NCBI GenBank assembly: GCA_011526095.1 | Contig: WYBA01000364.1 | Coordinates: 1 to 45,214, forward strand | Length of the DNA stretch: 45,214 bases | Direction: 5' to 3' | Origin: Myxococcales bacterium | GTDB lineage: Bacteria > Myxococcota_A > Polyangia > Haliangiales > Haliangiaceae | Shown here: in pieces, positions 21,320 through 30,029 of the stretch | Numbering within the stretch: position 1 is the first letter of the stretch | How the letters are laid out: the number at the start of each line of letters is the position of its first letter | Notes under the pieces: model-generated | Told to the model about the DNA's origin: nothing | Databases searched by the model: none | Seen by the model: only the letters and a program-made list of their open reading frames with translations | Program-made: the position numbers and the translations under genes

Positions 21320-23059
21320 ATGATGAACCGCTTCGCCTTCCTCGCCGGCCTGCTGGTCGCCGCCGATCTTCTGTCCCCGAGCCCCGCCGCCGCGCAGGTC
21401 GGGCCGGGCCTGCCGACCGGGCCGGGCCAGCCGCCGGGCGAGGACGCCAAGGGCGACGGCGTCGCCGAGCAGGCGCCGAAGACTCCGGGCCTGCTGCCGA
21501 CGACGCCGGCGCTGCCGCCGCCCAAGAGCAAGCGCAAGAAGTTCGAGCTGATCGAGATCGACGGCTACTTCCGCGTGCGCGGCGACTGGATGAAGAACCT
21601 CAACCTCGGGTTCTTCGACGACGTCGACTTCGGCGGCGCGCCGTTCCCGCAGCCGCTCGCGTGCGTCGTGCCGACGGACACGATGAGCCCGGGCAACACC
21701 AGCGATCGCCCGTGCGGCGACTCGATCAAGACGACGAACATGCGGCTGCGCCTCGAGCCGACGATCAACCTCGACGAGACCACCTCGGTCCACGCCCAGG
21801 TCGACGTGCTCGACAACCTCGTGCTCGGCAGCGGCGCGGCGACCGACGAGGACGCGATCCGCGTGCGCCGCGCGTGGGCCGAGGTCACCACGCCGCTCGG
21901 CGTGATCAAGTTCGGCCGCCAGCCCGACCAGTGGGGCATGGGCATGTTCCACAACGCCGGCGGCGACGACCCGATCAACGGCGGCTACGACCTCGACAGC
22001 GACTACGGCGACACGATCGACCGCGTGATGTTCGGGACGCTGATCCCGGGCACGCGGCTGCGCGGCGCCGTCTCGATGGACATGCCGTTCACCGGGCCGA
22101 CGACGGTGTCGGGCGCGACGCAGCCGACGGAGCAGGCGCGCGACGCCGACGACAACGACGACGTCCGGCAGTGGTCGTTCATCATGTCGCGGATGGACTC
22201 GCCGACCGAGTTCCGCGACACCGTCGATCGCGGCGAGATGGCGATCAACTACGGAATCTACCTCTCGTACACCAAGCAGTCGTGGACCTACACCGCCGAC
22301 GCGGACCCGGACGCGGCCCCGGACGCGAACGCGTTCGTGCCGCGCGATCTCACCCAGTACACCCCGGACGTGTGGGTCAAGCTCGGGTGGAAGAACCTGC
22401 TGGTCGAGGCCGAGGCCGTCGCCCAGGTCGGCTCGATCAACCGCGCCGTGGACCTCGGGATCGCCGAGGGCGAGAGCGTCGACATCCTCGCGTTCGGCGG
22501 CGTCGGGCGCGTCACCGCGAGCGCGGTGGAGGACAAGCTCCGGTTCGGCCTCGAGGTCGGCGGCGCCAGCGGCGACTCGCACGACAACGCGGTCGAGGGC
22601 CGCACGCACTTCTCCAACGCCGTGCTGTTCGCGCCGGACGACGGCCGGATGAGCCGGTTCCTGTTCAACCCCGACTACGAGGTCGACCTGATCCTGTTCC
22701 GCGAGCTGCTCGGGACGGTGACCAACGCCGGCTACGTCAAGCCGTTCCTCGCCTACGACCTGACCAAGTCGATCACCGCGAAGGTCTCGAACATCACCAG
22801 CTTCGCGCTCAAGCCGGTGTCGACGCCGGGCAACGAGTCGATGTACGGCGTCGAGTTCGACGCCGACCTCGGCTACGCGGGCAACGGGTTCTTCACCGGC
22901 ATCGCCTACGGCGTGCTGTTCCCGCTGTCGGCGATGAACCACCCGGTGGACGACAGCAGCAGCGGCGGCCCGGGCTTCCCGTTCGGCACGACCGGGGAGA
23001 ACGCCGGGGACGCGGAGAACGCGCACACGATTCAATTTCGGCTGGCCGTCAGCTTCTGA
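21320..23059 (+). CDS. Outer-membrane beta-barrel protein (TIGR04551-like)
   Basis: About 579 residues. The signal peptide is MMNRFAFLAGLLVAADLLSPSPAAA, then a Pro/Gly-rich linker and a Lys-rich KSKRKKFE. The rest has alternating amphipathic strands and ends in Phe (RLAVSF), as outer-membrane barrels do. Motifs include IDGYFRVRGDWMKNLNLGFF, MRLRLEPTINLDETTSVHAQVD and VIKFGRQPDQWGMGMFHNAGG. The overall plan resembles porin-like proteins and, from memory, the myxobacterial TIGR04551 family, which has no assigned function. ATG 21320 and 21323 are equally possible; 21323 has the better SD spacing. It has a strong promoter and hairpins on its downstream side. Probably a porin or structural barrel. 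Confidence 0.8.
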   Translation: MMNRFAFLAGLLVAADLLSPSPAAAQVGPGLPTGPGQPPGEDAKGDGVAEQAPKTPGLLPTTPALPPPKSKRKKFELIEIDGYFRVRGDWMKNLNLGFFDDVDFGGAPFPQPLACVVPTDTMSPGNTSDRPCGDSIKTTNMRLRLEPTINLDETTSVHAQVDVLDNLVLGSGAATDEDAIRVRRAWAEVTTPLGVIKFGRQPDQWGMGMFHNAGGDDPINGGYDLDSDYGDTIDRVMFGTLIPGTRLRGAVSMDMPFTGPTTVSGATQPTEQARDADDNDDVRQWSFIMSRMDSPTEFRDTVDRGEMAINYGIYLSYTKQSWTYTADADPDAAPDANAFVPRDLTQYTPDVWVKLGWKNLLVEAEAVAQVGSINRAVDLGIAEGESVDILAFGGVGRVTASAVEDKLRFGLEVGGASGDSHDNAVEGRTHFSNAVLFAPDDGRMSRFLFNPDYEVDLILFRELLGTVTNAGYVKPFLAYDLTKSITAKVSNITSFALKPVSTPGNESMYGVEFDADLGYAGNGFFTGIAYGVLFPLSAMNHPVDDSSSGGPGFPFGTTGENAGDAENAHTIQFRLAVSF

Positions 23060-23129
23060 GCACGGTGGGGTGATCACGGGGCGGCGGTGCTCGCGCGAAC
23101 GCCGGCCGGATCTTCCGGAGCCATCAGAT

Positions 23130-23156
23130 GTGGGGGAGCCGGCACAGCTCCCCCAC
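23130..23156. terminator. GC-rich hairpin after the barrel gene
   Basis: GTGGGGGAGC (23130-23139), loop of seven, GCTCCCCCAC (23147-23156): a perfect 10-bp stem, 70 bases after the stop. There is no T-run. The GGGGGAGC/GCTCCCCC arms match hairpins in the 30198-30551 repeats, so it may be a dispersed extragenic element as well as a terminator. Confidence 0.5.
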
Positions 23157-23166
23157 GCCCCCATCC

Positions 23167-23312
23167 GGGATCCAGACCGAGATCCAGACCGCGAGCGCCG
23201 GCGCCCATCTGGGATCCAGACCGCGAAGGCGCCCATACGGGATCCAGACCGCGAGCGCCGGCGCCCATCTGGGATCCAGACCGCGAACGCCCGCGCCCAT
23301 CCGGGATCCAGG
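23167..23312 (+). repeat. Imperfect 32-bp minisatellite before radA
   Basis: GGGATCCAG recurs at 23167, 23211, 23239, 23271 and 23303, with a degenerate copy near 23180. The full unit is about 32 bases (GGGATCCAGACCGCGAG followed by a CGCCGGCGCCCATCT-type half). A 47-base stretch at 23181-23227 is repeated exactly at 23241-23287. Units abut with no spacers, so it is not a CRISPR array. It lies between the barrel terminator and radA. Confidence 0.85.
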
Positions 23313-23351
23313 GCCGTCCGTGTCGTAGGCGGCGTGTAGGTTCGGCCGGTC

Positions 23352-24737
23352 ATGGCGAAGACCAAGGCGCGGCCGCGGGCCGTGCACCGCTGCCAGGCGT
23401 GCGGGCACCTCGAGCCGAAGTGGCTCGGACGGTGCCCTGCGTGCCAGGAGTGGGGCAGCCTGGTCGAGGAGCTCGCGGCCGAGCCCGCGACGCGCGCCGC
23501 CGCGGTCGCGATCTCCGACGGCGCCGCGCCCACGTCGATCGCCGACGTCGCGGACATCGAGGCGGGTGACCGGCTCGGCACCAGCCTGGGCGAGATCGAC
23601 CGCGTGCTCGGCGGCGGCCTGGTCCCCGGCGCGCTCGCGCTGCTCGGCGGCGAGCCCGGCATCGGCAAGTCGACGCTGCTGGTCCAGGCGCTCGCCGGCG
23701 TCGCGCGCGCCCTGCCCGGCCGCAAGGTCCTCTACGCCACCGGCGAGGAGTCGGTCGCCCAGACCGCGCTGCGGGCGCGCCGCGTCGGCGCGGCGCCGGC
23801 CAACCTGATCCTCGTCGCCGAGACCGACGTCGACCGCGTCCTCGCCCACGCCCGTGCGCTCGCGCCCGCGGTGCTCGCGGTGGACTCGATCCAGACCGTC
23901 CACACCGCGCTGCTCGACTCGATCCCGGGCTCGGTCGCCCAGGTCCGCGAGTGCGCCGGCCGGCTGATGCAGTTCGCCAAGACCACCGCCACGCCGACGT
24001 TGCTCGTCGGCCACGTCACCAAGGACGGCGGGCTCGCCGGGCCCAAGACGCTCGAGCACCTCGTCGACGTCGTGCTCGCGTTCGAGAGCGACGGCTCGGG
24101 CGTCTACCGGATCCTGCGCAGCCACAAGAACCGGTTCGGCTCGACCCAGGAGATCGGCGTGTTCGAGATGCGCGGCTCGGGCCTGGTCGAGGTGCTCGAG
24201 CCGTCGGCGCACCTGCTCGCCGAGCGGCCGGCCGGCGCGCCCGGCTCGGTCGTCGTCGCCTCGGCCGACGGCAACCGCCCGCTGCTCGTCGAGATCCAGG
24301 CGCTGGTCGCGCCGCCGTCGGCCGGGATCGGCCGGCGCACCGCCGCCGGCGTCGACGGCAACCGCGTCGCGCTGCTGCTCGCCGTGCTGGCGCAGCGCGC
24401 CGGGCTCGACCTGCTCGCGCAGGACGTGTTCGTCAACGTCGCCGGCGGCGTCCGGCTCGACGAGCCCGCGGTGGACCTGGGCATCGCGTGCGCGATCGCG
24501 TCGAGCGCGCGCGGCCGCGCGGTCGACGCCCGCACCGTGCTGTTCGGCGAGGTCGGGCTCGCCGGCGAGATCCGCGCCGTGCCGATGGGCGACGCGCGGC
24601 TGGCCGAGGCCAAGAAGCTCGGGTTCGCCCGGGCGATCGTGCCGGCCCAGAACCTCGCGCGCCTCGAGCCGGCGGCGCGCGACGGGCTCGAGCTGTTCGG
24701 GGTCGACCGGCTGGGGGCCGCGCTCGGCGCGCTGTGA
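23352..24737 (+). CDS. radA: DNA repair protein RadA (Sms)
   Basis: A 461-residue RadA, a branch-migration helicase acting with RecA in recombinational repair. The N-terminal zinc finger is CQACGHLEPKWLGRCPACQEW (four cysteines; the motif covers about residues 15-35). Walker A is GGEPGIGKST (about 99-108), and the RadA-specific KNRFGSTQE loop lies near residue 260. The C-terminal third is the Lon-protease-like fold (VALLLAVLAQRAGLDLL, VNVAGGVRLDEPAVDL). It is full length. A TAGGTT box (23337-23342) lies nine bases before the ATG. The stop overlaps the GTG of the ABC transporter gene, an unusual partner for a repair gene. Confidence 0.96.
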   Translation: MAKTKARPRAVHRCQACGHLEPKWLGRCPACQEWGSLVEELAAEPATRAAAVAISDGAAPTSIADVADIEAGDRLGTSLGEIDRVLGGGLVPGALALLGGEPGIGKSTLLVQALAGVARALPGRKVLYATGEESVAQTALRARRVGAAPANLILVAETDVDRVLAHARALAPAVLAVDSIQTVHTALLDSIPGSVAQVRECAGRLMQFAKTTATPTLLVGHVTKDGGLAGPKTLEHLVDVVLAFESDGSGVYRILRSHKNRFGSTQEIGVFEMRGSGLVEVLEPSAHLLAERPAGAPGSVVVASADGNRPLLVEIQALVAPPSAGIGRRTAAGVDGNRVALLLAVLAQRAGLDLLAQDVFVNVAGGVRLDEPAVDLGIACAIASSARGRAVDARTVLFGEVGLAGEIRAVPMGDARLAEAKKLGFARAIVPAQNLARLEPAARDGLELFGVDRLGAALGAL

Positions 24738-26230
24738 CCGGCCGAGCCCGCGCCGCCCTCGTCGTCGCGGCCGCCGCCACCGTGGCGGCGCTCGCCGCGC
24801 TGTCGTGCGGCCCGTCGGCGCCGGCCGGCGGGACGTGGGCGCGGATCCAGGCCCGCGGCGTCATCACCTACGGCGCCGACGTCCAGGGCGGCGAGCCGTA
24901 CCTGATGGAGGACCCCGGCGGCGCCGACCGCGTCGTCGGGTTCGAGGTCGACATCATGGACGCGATCGCGCGCCGGCTCGGGGTGCGCGCCCAGTTCGTC
25001 CAGTACAACTGGTCGAACCTGGTCCCGTCGCTCGAGCGCGGCGACTTCGACATCGCGATGAACGGGCTCGAGGCGACGACCGAGCGCCAGGCGCGGATCC
25101 TGCTGTCGCGCCCGTACTACATCTACGCCGAGACGCTCGCGGTGCGGACGGGCAGCGCGTACCGCTCGCTCGCGGACCTGAAGGGCCGGCGCGTCGGGAC
25201 GCTCAACCAGACCTACGCCCACGACCTCTTGCGCGACGCCGGCGTCGAGGTCGTGCTGTACGAGGGCAACGAGGAGCCCTACCTCGACCTCGTCCACGGC
25301 CGCCTCGACGGCGTCCTCCTCGACAACATCATCGCCGACCGCTACGGCTGCCCGCGCGACGGCGTCGAGTGCCTGCCCGACGACGTCGCGCGCGGCACCT
25401 ACGTCATCGGCCTCCGCAAGCAGGACCCCGAGCTCAAGGCCGCGATCGACGCCGCGCTCGAGGCGATGATCGCCGACGGCGAGCTCGAGCGGATCCTGCG
25501 CACGTGGAAGCTGTGGGACCACCGCCAGGGCGAGCCGGTCGAGGCGGTGGCCGCCAACACCGCGGGGCGCGCGCGCAGCTTCGACGCCGCGCAGTGGCGG
25601 CTGTTCGCGCAGGCCGCGGTGGTCACGCTCGGGCTGTCGCTCGGCGCGTTCCTCGTCGCCGTGCCGCTCGGCGTGCTGCTCGCCGTCGGGCGGATCTACG
25701 GCGGGCCGATCGCCCGCACGATCGCCCGCGTCTACATCGAGGTGTTCCGCGGCACGCCGGTGCTGCTGCAGCTCTACGTCCTGTACTACGGGCTGGCGCC
25801 GTACTACTCGCTCGGCCCGGTCCAGGCGGCGATCCTCGGCCTCGGCCTCAACTACGCCGCGTACGAGGCCGAGGTCTACCGCGGCGCGCTGCTCGCGATC
25901 CCGCGCGGCCAGACCGAGGCGGCGAAGGCGCTCGGGATGTCGCCGTGGCAGACGCTGCGCCACGTGCTGTTCCCGCAGGCGTTCCGCATCGCGCTGCCGC
26001 CGATGACCAACGACTTCGTCGCGCTGCTCAAGGACTCGTCGCTGGTCTCGGCGATCACGGTGATCGAGCTGACCAAGCGGATGACGATCGCCGCGGTCGA
26101 TCTGCGCGGCTGGCTCGTCCCCGGGCTGGCGTGCGCCCTGTTCTACCTCGCGCTCAGCTTCCCCTTGTCGGAGCTGGCGCGCCGGCTCGAGAGGAGGCTG
26201 TCGCGTGATCAGCGTCCGGTCGCTCTCTAA
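24734..26230 (+). CDS. Fused amino-acid ABC transporter substrate-binding protein and permease
   Basis: A 498-residue fusion. A lipoprotein-like start (VTGRARAALVVAAAATVAALAALSCG, Cys25) precedes a family-3 type solute-binding domain (about 35-265: RGVITYGADVQGGEPYLMED, VGFEVDIMDAIARRLG, DIAMNGLEATTERQARILLS). A His/Met-type polar amino-acid permease domain follows (about 280-498) with several helices and the EAA loop (EAAKALGMSPWQTLRHVLFP, about 395). GlnP-like fusions of this type are known. GTG overlaps the radA stop by four bases. The ATPase starts inside its last 26 bases. Together they are a complete importer for a polar amino acid; which one cannot be told. Confidence 0.9.
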   Translation: MTGRARAALVVAAAATVAALAALSCGPSAPAGGTWARIQARGVITYGADVQGGEPYLMEDPGGADRVVGFEVDIMDAIARRLGVRAQFVQYNWSNLVPSLERGDFDIAMNGLEATTERQARILLSRPYYIYAETLAVRTGSAYRSLADLKGRRVGTLNQTYAHDLLRDAGVEVVLYEGNEEPYLDLVHGRLDGVLLDNIIADRYGCPRDGVECLPDDVARGTYVIGLRKQDPELKAAIDAALEAMIADGELERILRTWKLWDHRQGEPVEAVAANTAGRARSFDAAQWRLFAQAAVVTLGLSLGAFLVAVPLGVLLAVGRIYGGPIARTIARVYIEVFRGTPVLLQLYVLYYGLAPYYSLGPVQAAILGLGLNYAAYEAEVYRGALLAIPRGQTEAAKALGMSPWQTLRHVLFPQAFRIALPPMTNDFVALLKDSSLVSAITVIELTKRMTIAAVDLRGWLVPGLACALFYLALSFPLSELARRLERRLSRDQRPVAL

Positions 26231-26948
26231 GCGCCACGGCGAGCGCGAGATCCTGCGCGGCGTCTCGGCCGAGGTCGCCCGCGGCGAGACGGTCGCCGTG
26301 GTCGGCCCGTCGGGCGGCGGCAAGAGCACGCTGCTGCGCTGCCTCAACTACCTCGAGCCGTTCGACGGCGGCGAGGTCGAGGTCGCGGGGGTGACGCTGC
26401 GCCCGGGGATGGGCGCGGCGGACCGCGAGAAGCTGCGCCTGTTGCGCTGCAAGGTCGGGATGGTGTTCCAGCAGTTCAACCTGTTCCCGCACCTGACCGC
26501 GCTCGACAACATCACGCTCGCCCCGCGCGTCGTGCGCGGCGAGGCGCCGGACGCCGCCGCCGCCCGCGCCGGCGAGCTGCTGGCGCGGGTCGGCCTCGGC
26601 GACCGTGGCGGCGCCTATCCGCACGAGCTGTCGGGCGGCCAGCAGCAGCGCGTCGCGATCGCGCGCGCCCTGGCCCAGCGCCCGGACGTGCTGCTGTTCG
26701 ACGAGCCGACCAGCGCGCTCGACCCCGAGATGCGCGACGAGGTGCTCGGCGTGATGAAGGACCTGGCGGGCAGCGGCATGACGATGCTGGTCGTCACCCA
26801 CGAGATGCAGTTCGCCCACGACGTCGCGACCCGCGTGTGGGTGATCGACCGCGGCACGATCGTCGAGGACGGCACGCCGGCGCAGGTCGTCGACGCCCCG
26901 ACCAGCGCCGTCGCCCGCGAGTTCTTCGCCCGCGTGCGGCGGAGGTGA
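26205..26948 (+). CDS. Polar amino-acid ABC transporter ATP-binding protein (GlnQ-like)
   Basis: A 247-residue ABC ATPase that powers the fused importer upstream. Motifs in order: Walker A GPSGGGKST, Q-loop VFQQFNLFPHL, signature LSGGQQQRVAIARAL, Walker B VLLFDEPTSALDPE, switch His in VVTHEM. Length and sequence are typical of the GlnQ/HisP group. The GTG start lies within the previous gene (26-base overlap) and is set by a GAGGAGG at 26191-26197, seven bases upstream. Firm. Confidence 0.95.
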   Translation: MISVRSLSKRHGEREILRGVSAEVARGETVAVVGPSGGGKSTLLRCLNYLEPFDGGEVEVAGVTLRPGMGAADREKLRLLRCKVGMVFQQFNLFPHLTALDNITLAPRVVRGEAPDAAAARAGELLARVGLGDRGGAYPHELSGGQQQRVAIARALAQRPDVLLFDEPTSALDPEMRDEVLGVMKDLAGSGMTMLVVTHEMQFAHDVATRVWVIDRGTIVEDGTPAQVVDAPTSAVAREFFARVRRR

Positions 26949-26998
26949 CCGCCGGGGTGGATCGGGCTCGCGAGGCGCGAGGCGCGCGCCGCCGCCGC

Positions 26999-27748
26999 TC
27001 AGCTCAGGCGCCTGCGCAGCGCCGCCTGCTTGTCGCGCAGCGTCCGCGCGAAGTCGCCGCGCCCCAGCGCGTCCGCGCGCGCGGCGCCGGTCTCGAGCCA
27101 CTGCACGGCACGCGCGACCGCGCCCGCGGCGAGGAACGCGCGGCTCGCCGACAGCGCGACCGCCACGTCCCCGGGGTCCTCGGCGTGGCGCTCGATGAAC
27201 AGCTCGTGCCCGGCGTCGTGGCGACCGGCGTGGACGTAGGCCTGCGCGAGCCCGTCGCGGACGGCCGCGACCCGCTCGCGCCACTGCTCGTCGCCCGCCT
27301 GGGACCGCGTGAACGCGTCGCAGAACCGCTCGTAGACCTCGATCACGCGATCGTGGTCGCTGCCGCCGAGCTCGACCAGCAGGCGCAGGAACGGCGCGTA
27401 GAACACCTCGACGTCGATGTCGCAGGCCAGCACCAGCGCGACCATCTCGAAGCTGAGCGAGTCGACCGAGTGGGCCGCCGCGGCGAGCGTCGCCACCTCG
27501 ATCGCGAACGGCGAGCTGGCGAACCGGCGCAGCCCCTCCTCCAGCCCCTGGTCGCGCAGGATCTGGGTCACGCGCTCGGCGCGCGCGACGTGCTCGGTGA
27601 CGTGCGCCCAGTGGGAGATGACCAGGCCGGCCGGCGCCGGCGGCGCCACGAAGTCCGGCTGGAAGTGGGCGGACCAGTCGTCGTCGCGCGCCTGCAGGGC
27701 GGTGCGCGCCGCCGCGATCAGGTCAGGAGCGAGCCAGCTGATGCGCAT
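26999..27748 (-). CDS. Helical, TPR-like protein of unknown function
   Basis: A 249-residue protein, almost wholly helical. The C-terminal half (about 130-249) shows TPR-like pairs (ERFCDAFTRSQAGDEQWRER, GLAQAYVHAGRHDAGHELFI, ASRAFLAAGAVARAVQWLE). There is no signal peptide, so it is probably cytoplasmic. ATG 27748 is six bases after TATCAT (27760 to 27755), a -10-like box, so leaderless transcription is likely. It is a stand-alone gene convergent with the ABC ATPase. No catalytic motif; function unknown. Confidence 0.7.
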   Translation of the reverse strand: MRISWLAPDLIAAARTALQARDDDWSAHFQPDFVAPPAPAGLVISHWAHVTEHVARAERVTQILRDQGLEEGLRRFASSPFAIEVATLAAAAHSVDSLSFEMVALVLACDIDVEVFYAPFLRLLVELGGSDHDRVIEVYERFCDAFTRSQAGDEQWRERVAAVRDGLAQAYVHAGRHDAGHELFIERHAEDPGDVAVALSASRAFLAAGAVARAVQWLETGAARADALGRGDFARTLRDKQAALRRRLS

Positions 27749-27835
27749 GGCTCCATGATAGCGCGCCGGGACGGGTCCGCCCCTGCTCGTCTGGGCCGGC
27801 GGGCGCCGACGCGGCGCGCCGTGGCGTGAGCCCGG

Positions 27836-28762
27836 CTACTTCTTCGACTTCTTCTTCGTCTTCGACTTCTTCTTCGGAGGATCGGGCTGCTTCTCGGTGA
27901 CGGGCGTCCCGCCCATCGCCTTGATCTCGTCGGCGACCTTGGCGTCCTCGGCCGCGTCCTTGCCCGCGGTCAGCTCGAGGTACGTGTTGAACGCGGCGAT
28001 CGCCTTGTCCTGGTCGTGGTTGAGCCGGTACATGTGCCCGAGGTCGTACCAGGCCTTGCTGTGATCCGGCGCGAGCGCCACGGCGCGCTCGTACGCGGCG
28101 ATCGCCGCCTCGACCTCCTCCTTGCGCCGGTACACGACGCCGAGGTCGAAGTGGTAGTCGGCGACGTTGCCGTCGAGCTCGATCGCCTTCTTGAACGCGC
28201 CGATCGCGTCGTCCCACCGGTCCGCCGCGCGGTACGCGACGCCGAGGTTGTTGTGGTACGTCGCCTCGCCGGGCGCGTACTTGACCGCGAACTCGAGCTG
28301 CTTGATCGCGCCGGAGACGTCGCCCTTCTTGCGCTTGATCGTGCCGAGGTTGTTGCGGACCTCGGCGTCCTTGGGGTTGAGCCGGCACGCCTTCTCGAGC
28401 GCGACGACCGCGTCGTCCTCGCGGCCGGCGCGGTAGTACGCCATGCCGAGGTTGGACCACACGACCGGGTCCTTCTTGATCGTCTCGACCGCGTGCTCGT
28501 AGGCCTCCACCGCCTTGGCGAAGTCCTTCTTCTTCTTGTACAGGTGGCCGAGCGACGCCCATGCCATCCCGTGCTTGGGATCGGCGGCGACGGCCTTCTC
28601 GAGCGAGGCGATCGCCTCGTCGTCCTTGCCCTGGGCCTTGTAGGCCAGGCCCTGCTTGTAGTGGGCGCCCGACTCGTCGGCGAGCGCCGGCGCGGCGGCG
28701 GTGAAGAGCAGGCCCGCGGCCAGCGGGGCGAGCAGCGATCGGCGCAGAAGGGGCAGCGGCAC
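27836..28762 (-). CDS. Exported TPR-repeat protein with Lys-rich tail
   Basis: About 308 residues. A signal peptide (VPLPLLRRSLLAPLAAGLLF, cleavage near ALA-DE) is followed by about seven TPR repeats of 34 residues (for example YKQGLAYKAQGKDDEAIASL, WASLGHLYKKKKDFAKAVEA, NNLGVAYRAADRWDDAIGAF). The protein ends in a run rich in Lys/Ser (KKKSKTKKKSKK). GTG 28762 is chosen because a GGAGGTGA lies five bases before it; the GTG at 28768 is itself part of that SD. A TAGGCT box (28796 to 28791) gives a leader of about 20 bases. TPRs mediate protein contacts, here in the periplasm or envelope; partner unknown. The basic tail could bind acidic polymers. Confidence 0.82.
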   Translation of the reverse strand: MPLPLLRRSLLAPLAAGLLFTAAAPALADESGAHYKQGLAYKAQGKDDEAIASLEKAVAADPKHGMAWASLGHLYKKKKDFAKAVEAYEHAVETIKKDPVVWSNLGMAYYRAGREDDAVVALEKACRLNPKDAEVRNNLGTIKRKKGDVSGAIKQLEFAVKYAPGEATYHNNLGVAYRAADRWDDAIGAFKKAIELDGNVADYHFDLGVVYRRKEEVEAAIAAYERAVALAPDHSKAWYDLGHMYRLNHDQDKAIAAFNTYLELTAGKDAAEDAKVADEIKAMGGTPVTEKQPDPPKKKSKTKKKSKK

Positions 28763-28764
28763 GG

Positions 28765-28772
28765 TCACCTCC
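28765..28772 (-). promoter_or_regulatory. Extended Shine-Dalgarno (GGAGGTGA) that decides the TPR gene start
   Basis: Read on the minus strand, GGAGGTGA is an 8-base match to the 16S rRNA 3' end, followed by CC and GTG at 28762. It contains an in-frame GTG (28768-28766) that cannot be the start, because it is the SD itself. It fixes 28762 as the start. Confidence 0.6.
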
Positions 28773-28804
28773 GGGGGAGTCGGTGCCGCCAGCCTACCAC
28801 GAGG

Positions 28805-29875
28805 TTACGCGGCGCCCTCCGCCGGGCCCGGCGTGGCGGCCAGCTCGTCGAGCGCGGCGCCCGCGGCGTCGATGTCGGCGTTGACCTCCGCGAGCAGGGC
28901 GGTGGCGCCGCCGGCGGTCGCCTGGCGCGAGGCGCTCGCGGTCTCGAGGTGCGCCGCGGCGAGCCGGAACTTCTCGAGCGTCGCGACGCAGGCGTGCAGC
29001 CGCGCCAGCACGCGCTCGCGGCTCTGCTGGATGCCGTCGACGTAGCGGAGTTGATCGGCGACCGCGGCGCGCGCCTCGACGTACTGCGCGCGCGCGACGT
29101 CGTCGCGGGTCGCGGCGATCCGCGCGTCGAGCTCGGCGACGCGCGCCGTCAGCGCCTCGAAGGTCTCGCCCGGGCGGTCGGCGCGCGCCCACCGCCCCGC
29201 GAGATCGTAGAGGCGCAGGACGCCGTCGCGCAGCAGGGTGCGGCCTTCGCCGTCGAGGCGGGGCGAGACCTGATCCCACACCGCGTGGCCGCGATCGAGC
29301 AGCCCGCGCACCTCGCCGTCGATGTCCGCCGGCAGCGCGCGTCGCGCCGCGGCGACCGCGTCGGTGACGAGCCGCAGGTGGCGCGGCAGCAGCGCCGCGA
29401 CGCAGACGATCGACATCGCGGTCGCGGCGAGCGCGGCCTCGCCCCAGCCGGGCAGCGCCGCGGTCTCGCGCGCGATCATCACCTGGCCCGCGGCGAAGCC
29501 GCCGACGTAGGCGATCGCGCCGCCGACCGCGGCCGCGGCCGCCAGCCGCCAGCCGCGCACGCCGAGGTTGAGCGCGACGCCGAGCACGACCGCGAGCGCC
29601 GCGAGCCCGACGTGCCCGCCCGCGACCTCCCTCGCGCCGACGAACGCGAGCGCGGCGAGCGGCACCAGCGCCGCGCGCGCCGCCAGCCGCACCCGCCCCG
29701 CCGCCCGGTCCGCCCAGCCCGCGCCGAGCAGCGCGCCCGCGGCCCCCGCGAACAGCGCGCCCTCGACCCCGACGCCCGCGAGCCCGGCGACCGTCCCCGC
29801 CCCTGCTCCTGCCACGACCATCCACCCCGCCGCGCGATGAAATCCCTGATGGTCGTGGAACGAGAGCGTGCTCAT
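28805..29875 (-). CDS. Membrane protein with C-terminal coiled-coil helices, unknown
   Basis: About 356 residues from ATG 29875 (MSTLSFHDHQGFHR). Five to six hydrophobic helices occupy about residues 15-165, Ala/Gly/Val-rich. The C-terminal half (about 170-350) is soluble and helical, with heptad-like segments (EALTARVAELDARIAATRDD, VADQLRYVDGIQQSRERVLA). No known motif. It lies 36 bases before the TPR gene (same strand), so the two may share an operon despite the TPR gene's own candidate promoter. An upstream extension to 30082 is rejected because it runs into repeat DNA. Orientation and role unknown. Confidence 0.65.
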   Translation of the reverse strand: MSTLSFHDHQGFHRAAGWMVVAGAGAGTVAGLAGVGVEGALFAGAAGALLGAGWADRAAGRVRLAARAALVPLAALAFVGAREVAGGHVGLAALAVVLGVALNLGVRGWRLAAAAAVGGAIAYVGGFAAGQVMIARETAALPGWGEAALAATAMSIVCVAALLPRHLRLVTDAVAAARRALPADIDGEVRGLLDRGHAVWDQVSPRLDGEGRTLLRDGVLRLYDLAGRWARADRPGETFEALTARVAELDARIAATRDDVARAQYVEARAAVADQLRYVDGIQQSRERVLARLHACVATLEKFRLAAAHLETASASRQATAGGATALLAEVNADIDAAGAALDELAATPGPAEGAA

Positions 29876-29971
29876 GGGTGCCTCGAACGCCCGAGCCCCC
29901 GCGAGCGATCTAACGCGGTTCAACCCCACGGAATCCGGTGGGTGCGGGTCGGCGCGGCACCGCGACGCGCG

Positions 29972-30029
29972 GGCCGGGCTGCGAGCGCGGGCCCGGCTGC
30001 GAGCGCGGGCCCGGGCTGCGAGCGCGGGC
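29972..30029 (+). repeat. Three tandem 18-19 bp GC-rich repeats
   Basis: Three copies of CCGG(G)CTGCGAGCGCGGGC in tandem, differing only in one G. They lie upstream of the membrane protein gene start, on its 5' side, and could fold through their CCGGGC/GCCCGG ends. No coding signal. Confidence 0.75.

Noticed and set aside
23167..23312. CRISPR array
   Set aside because: Repeats abut with no unique spacers and there are no cas genes.
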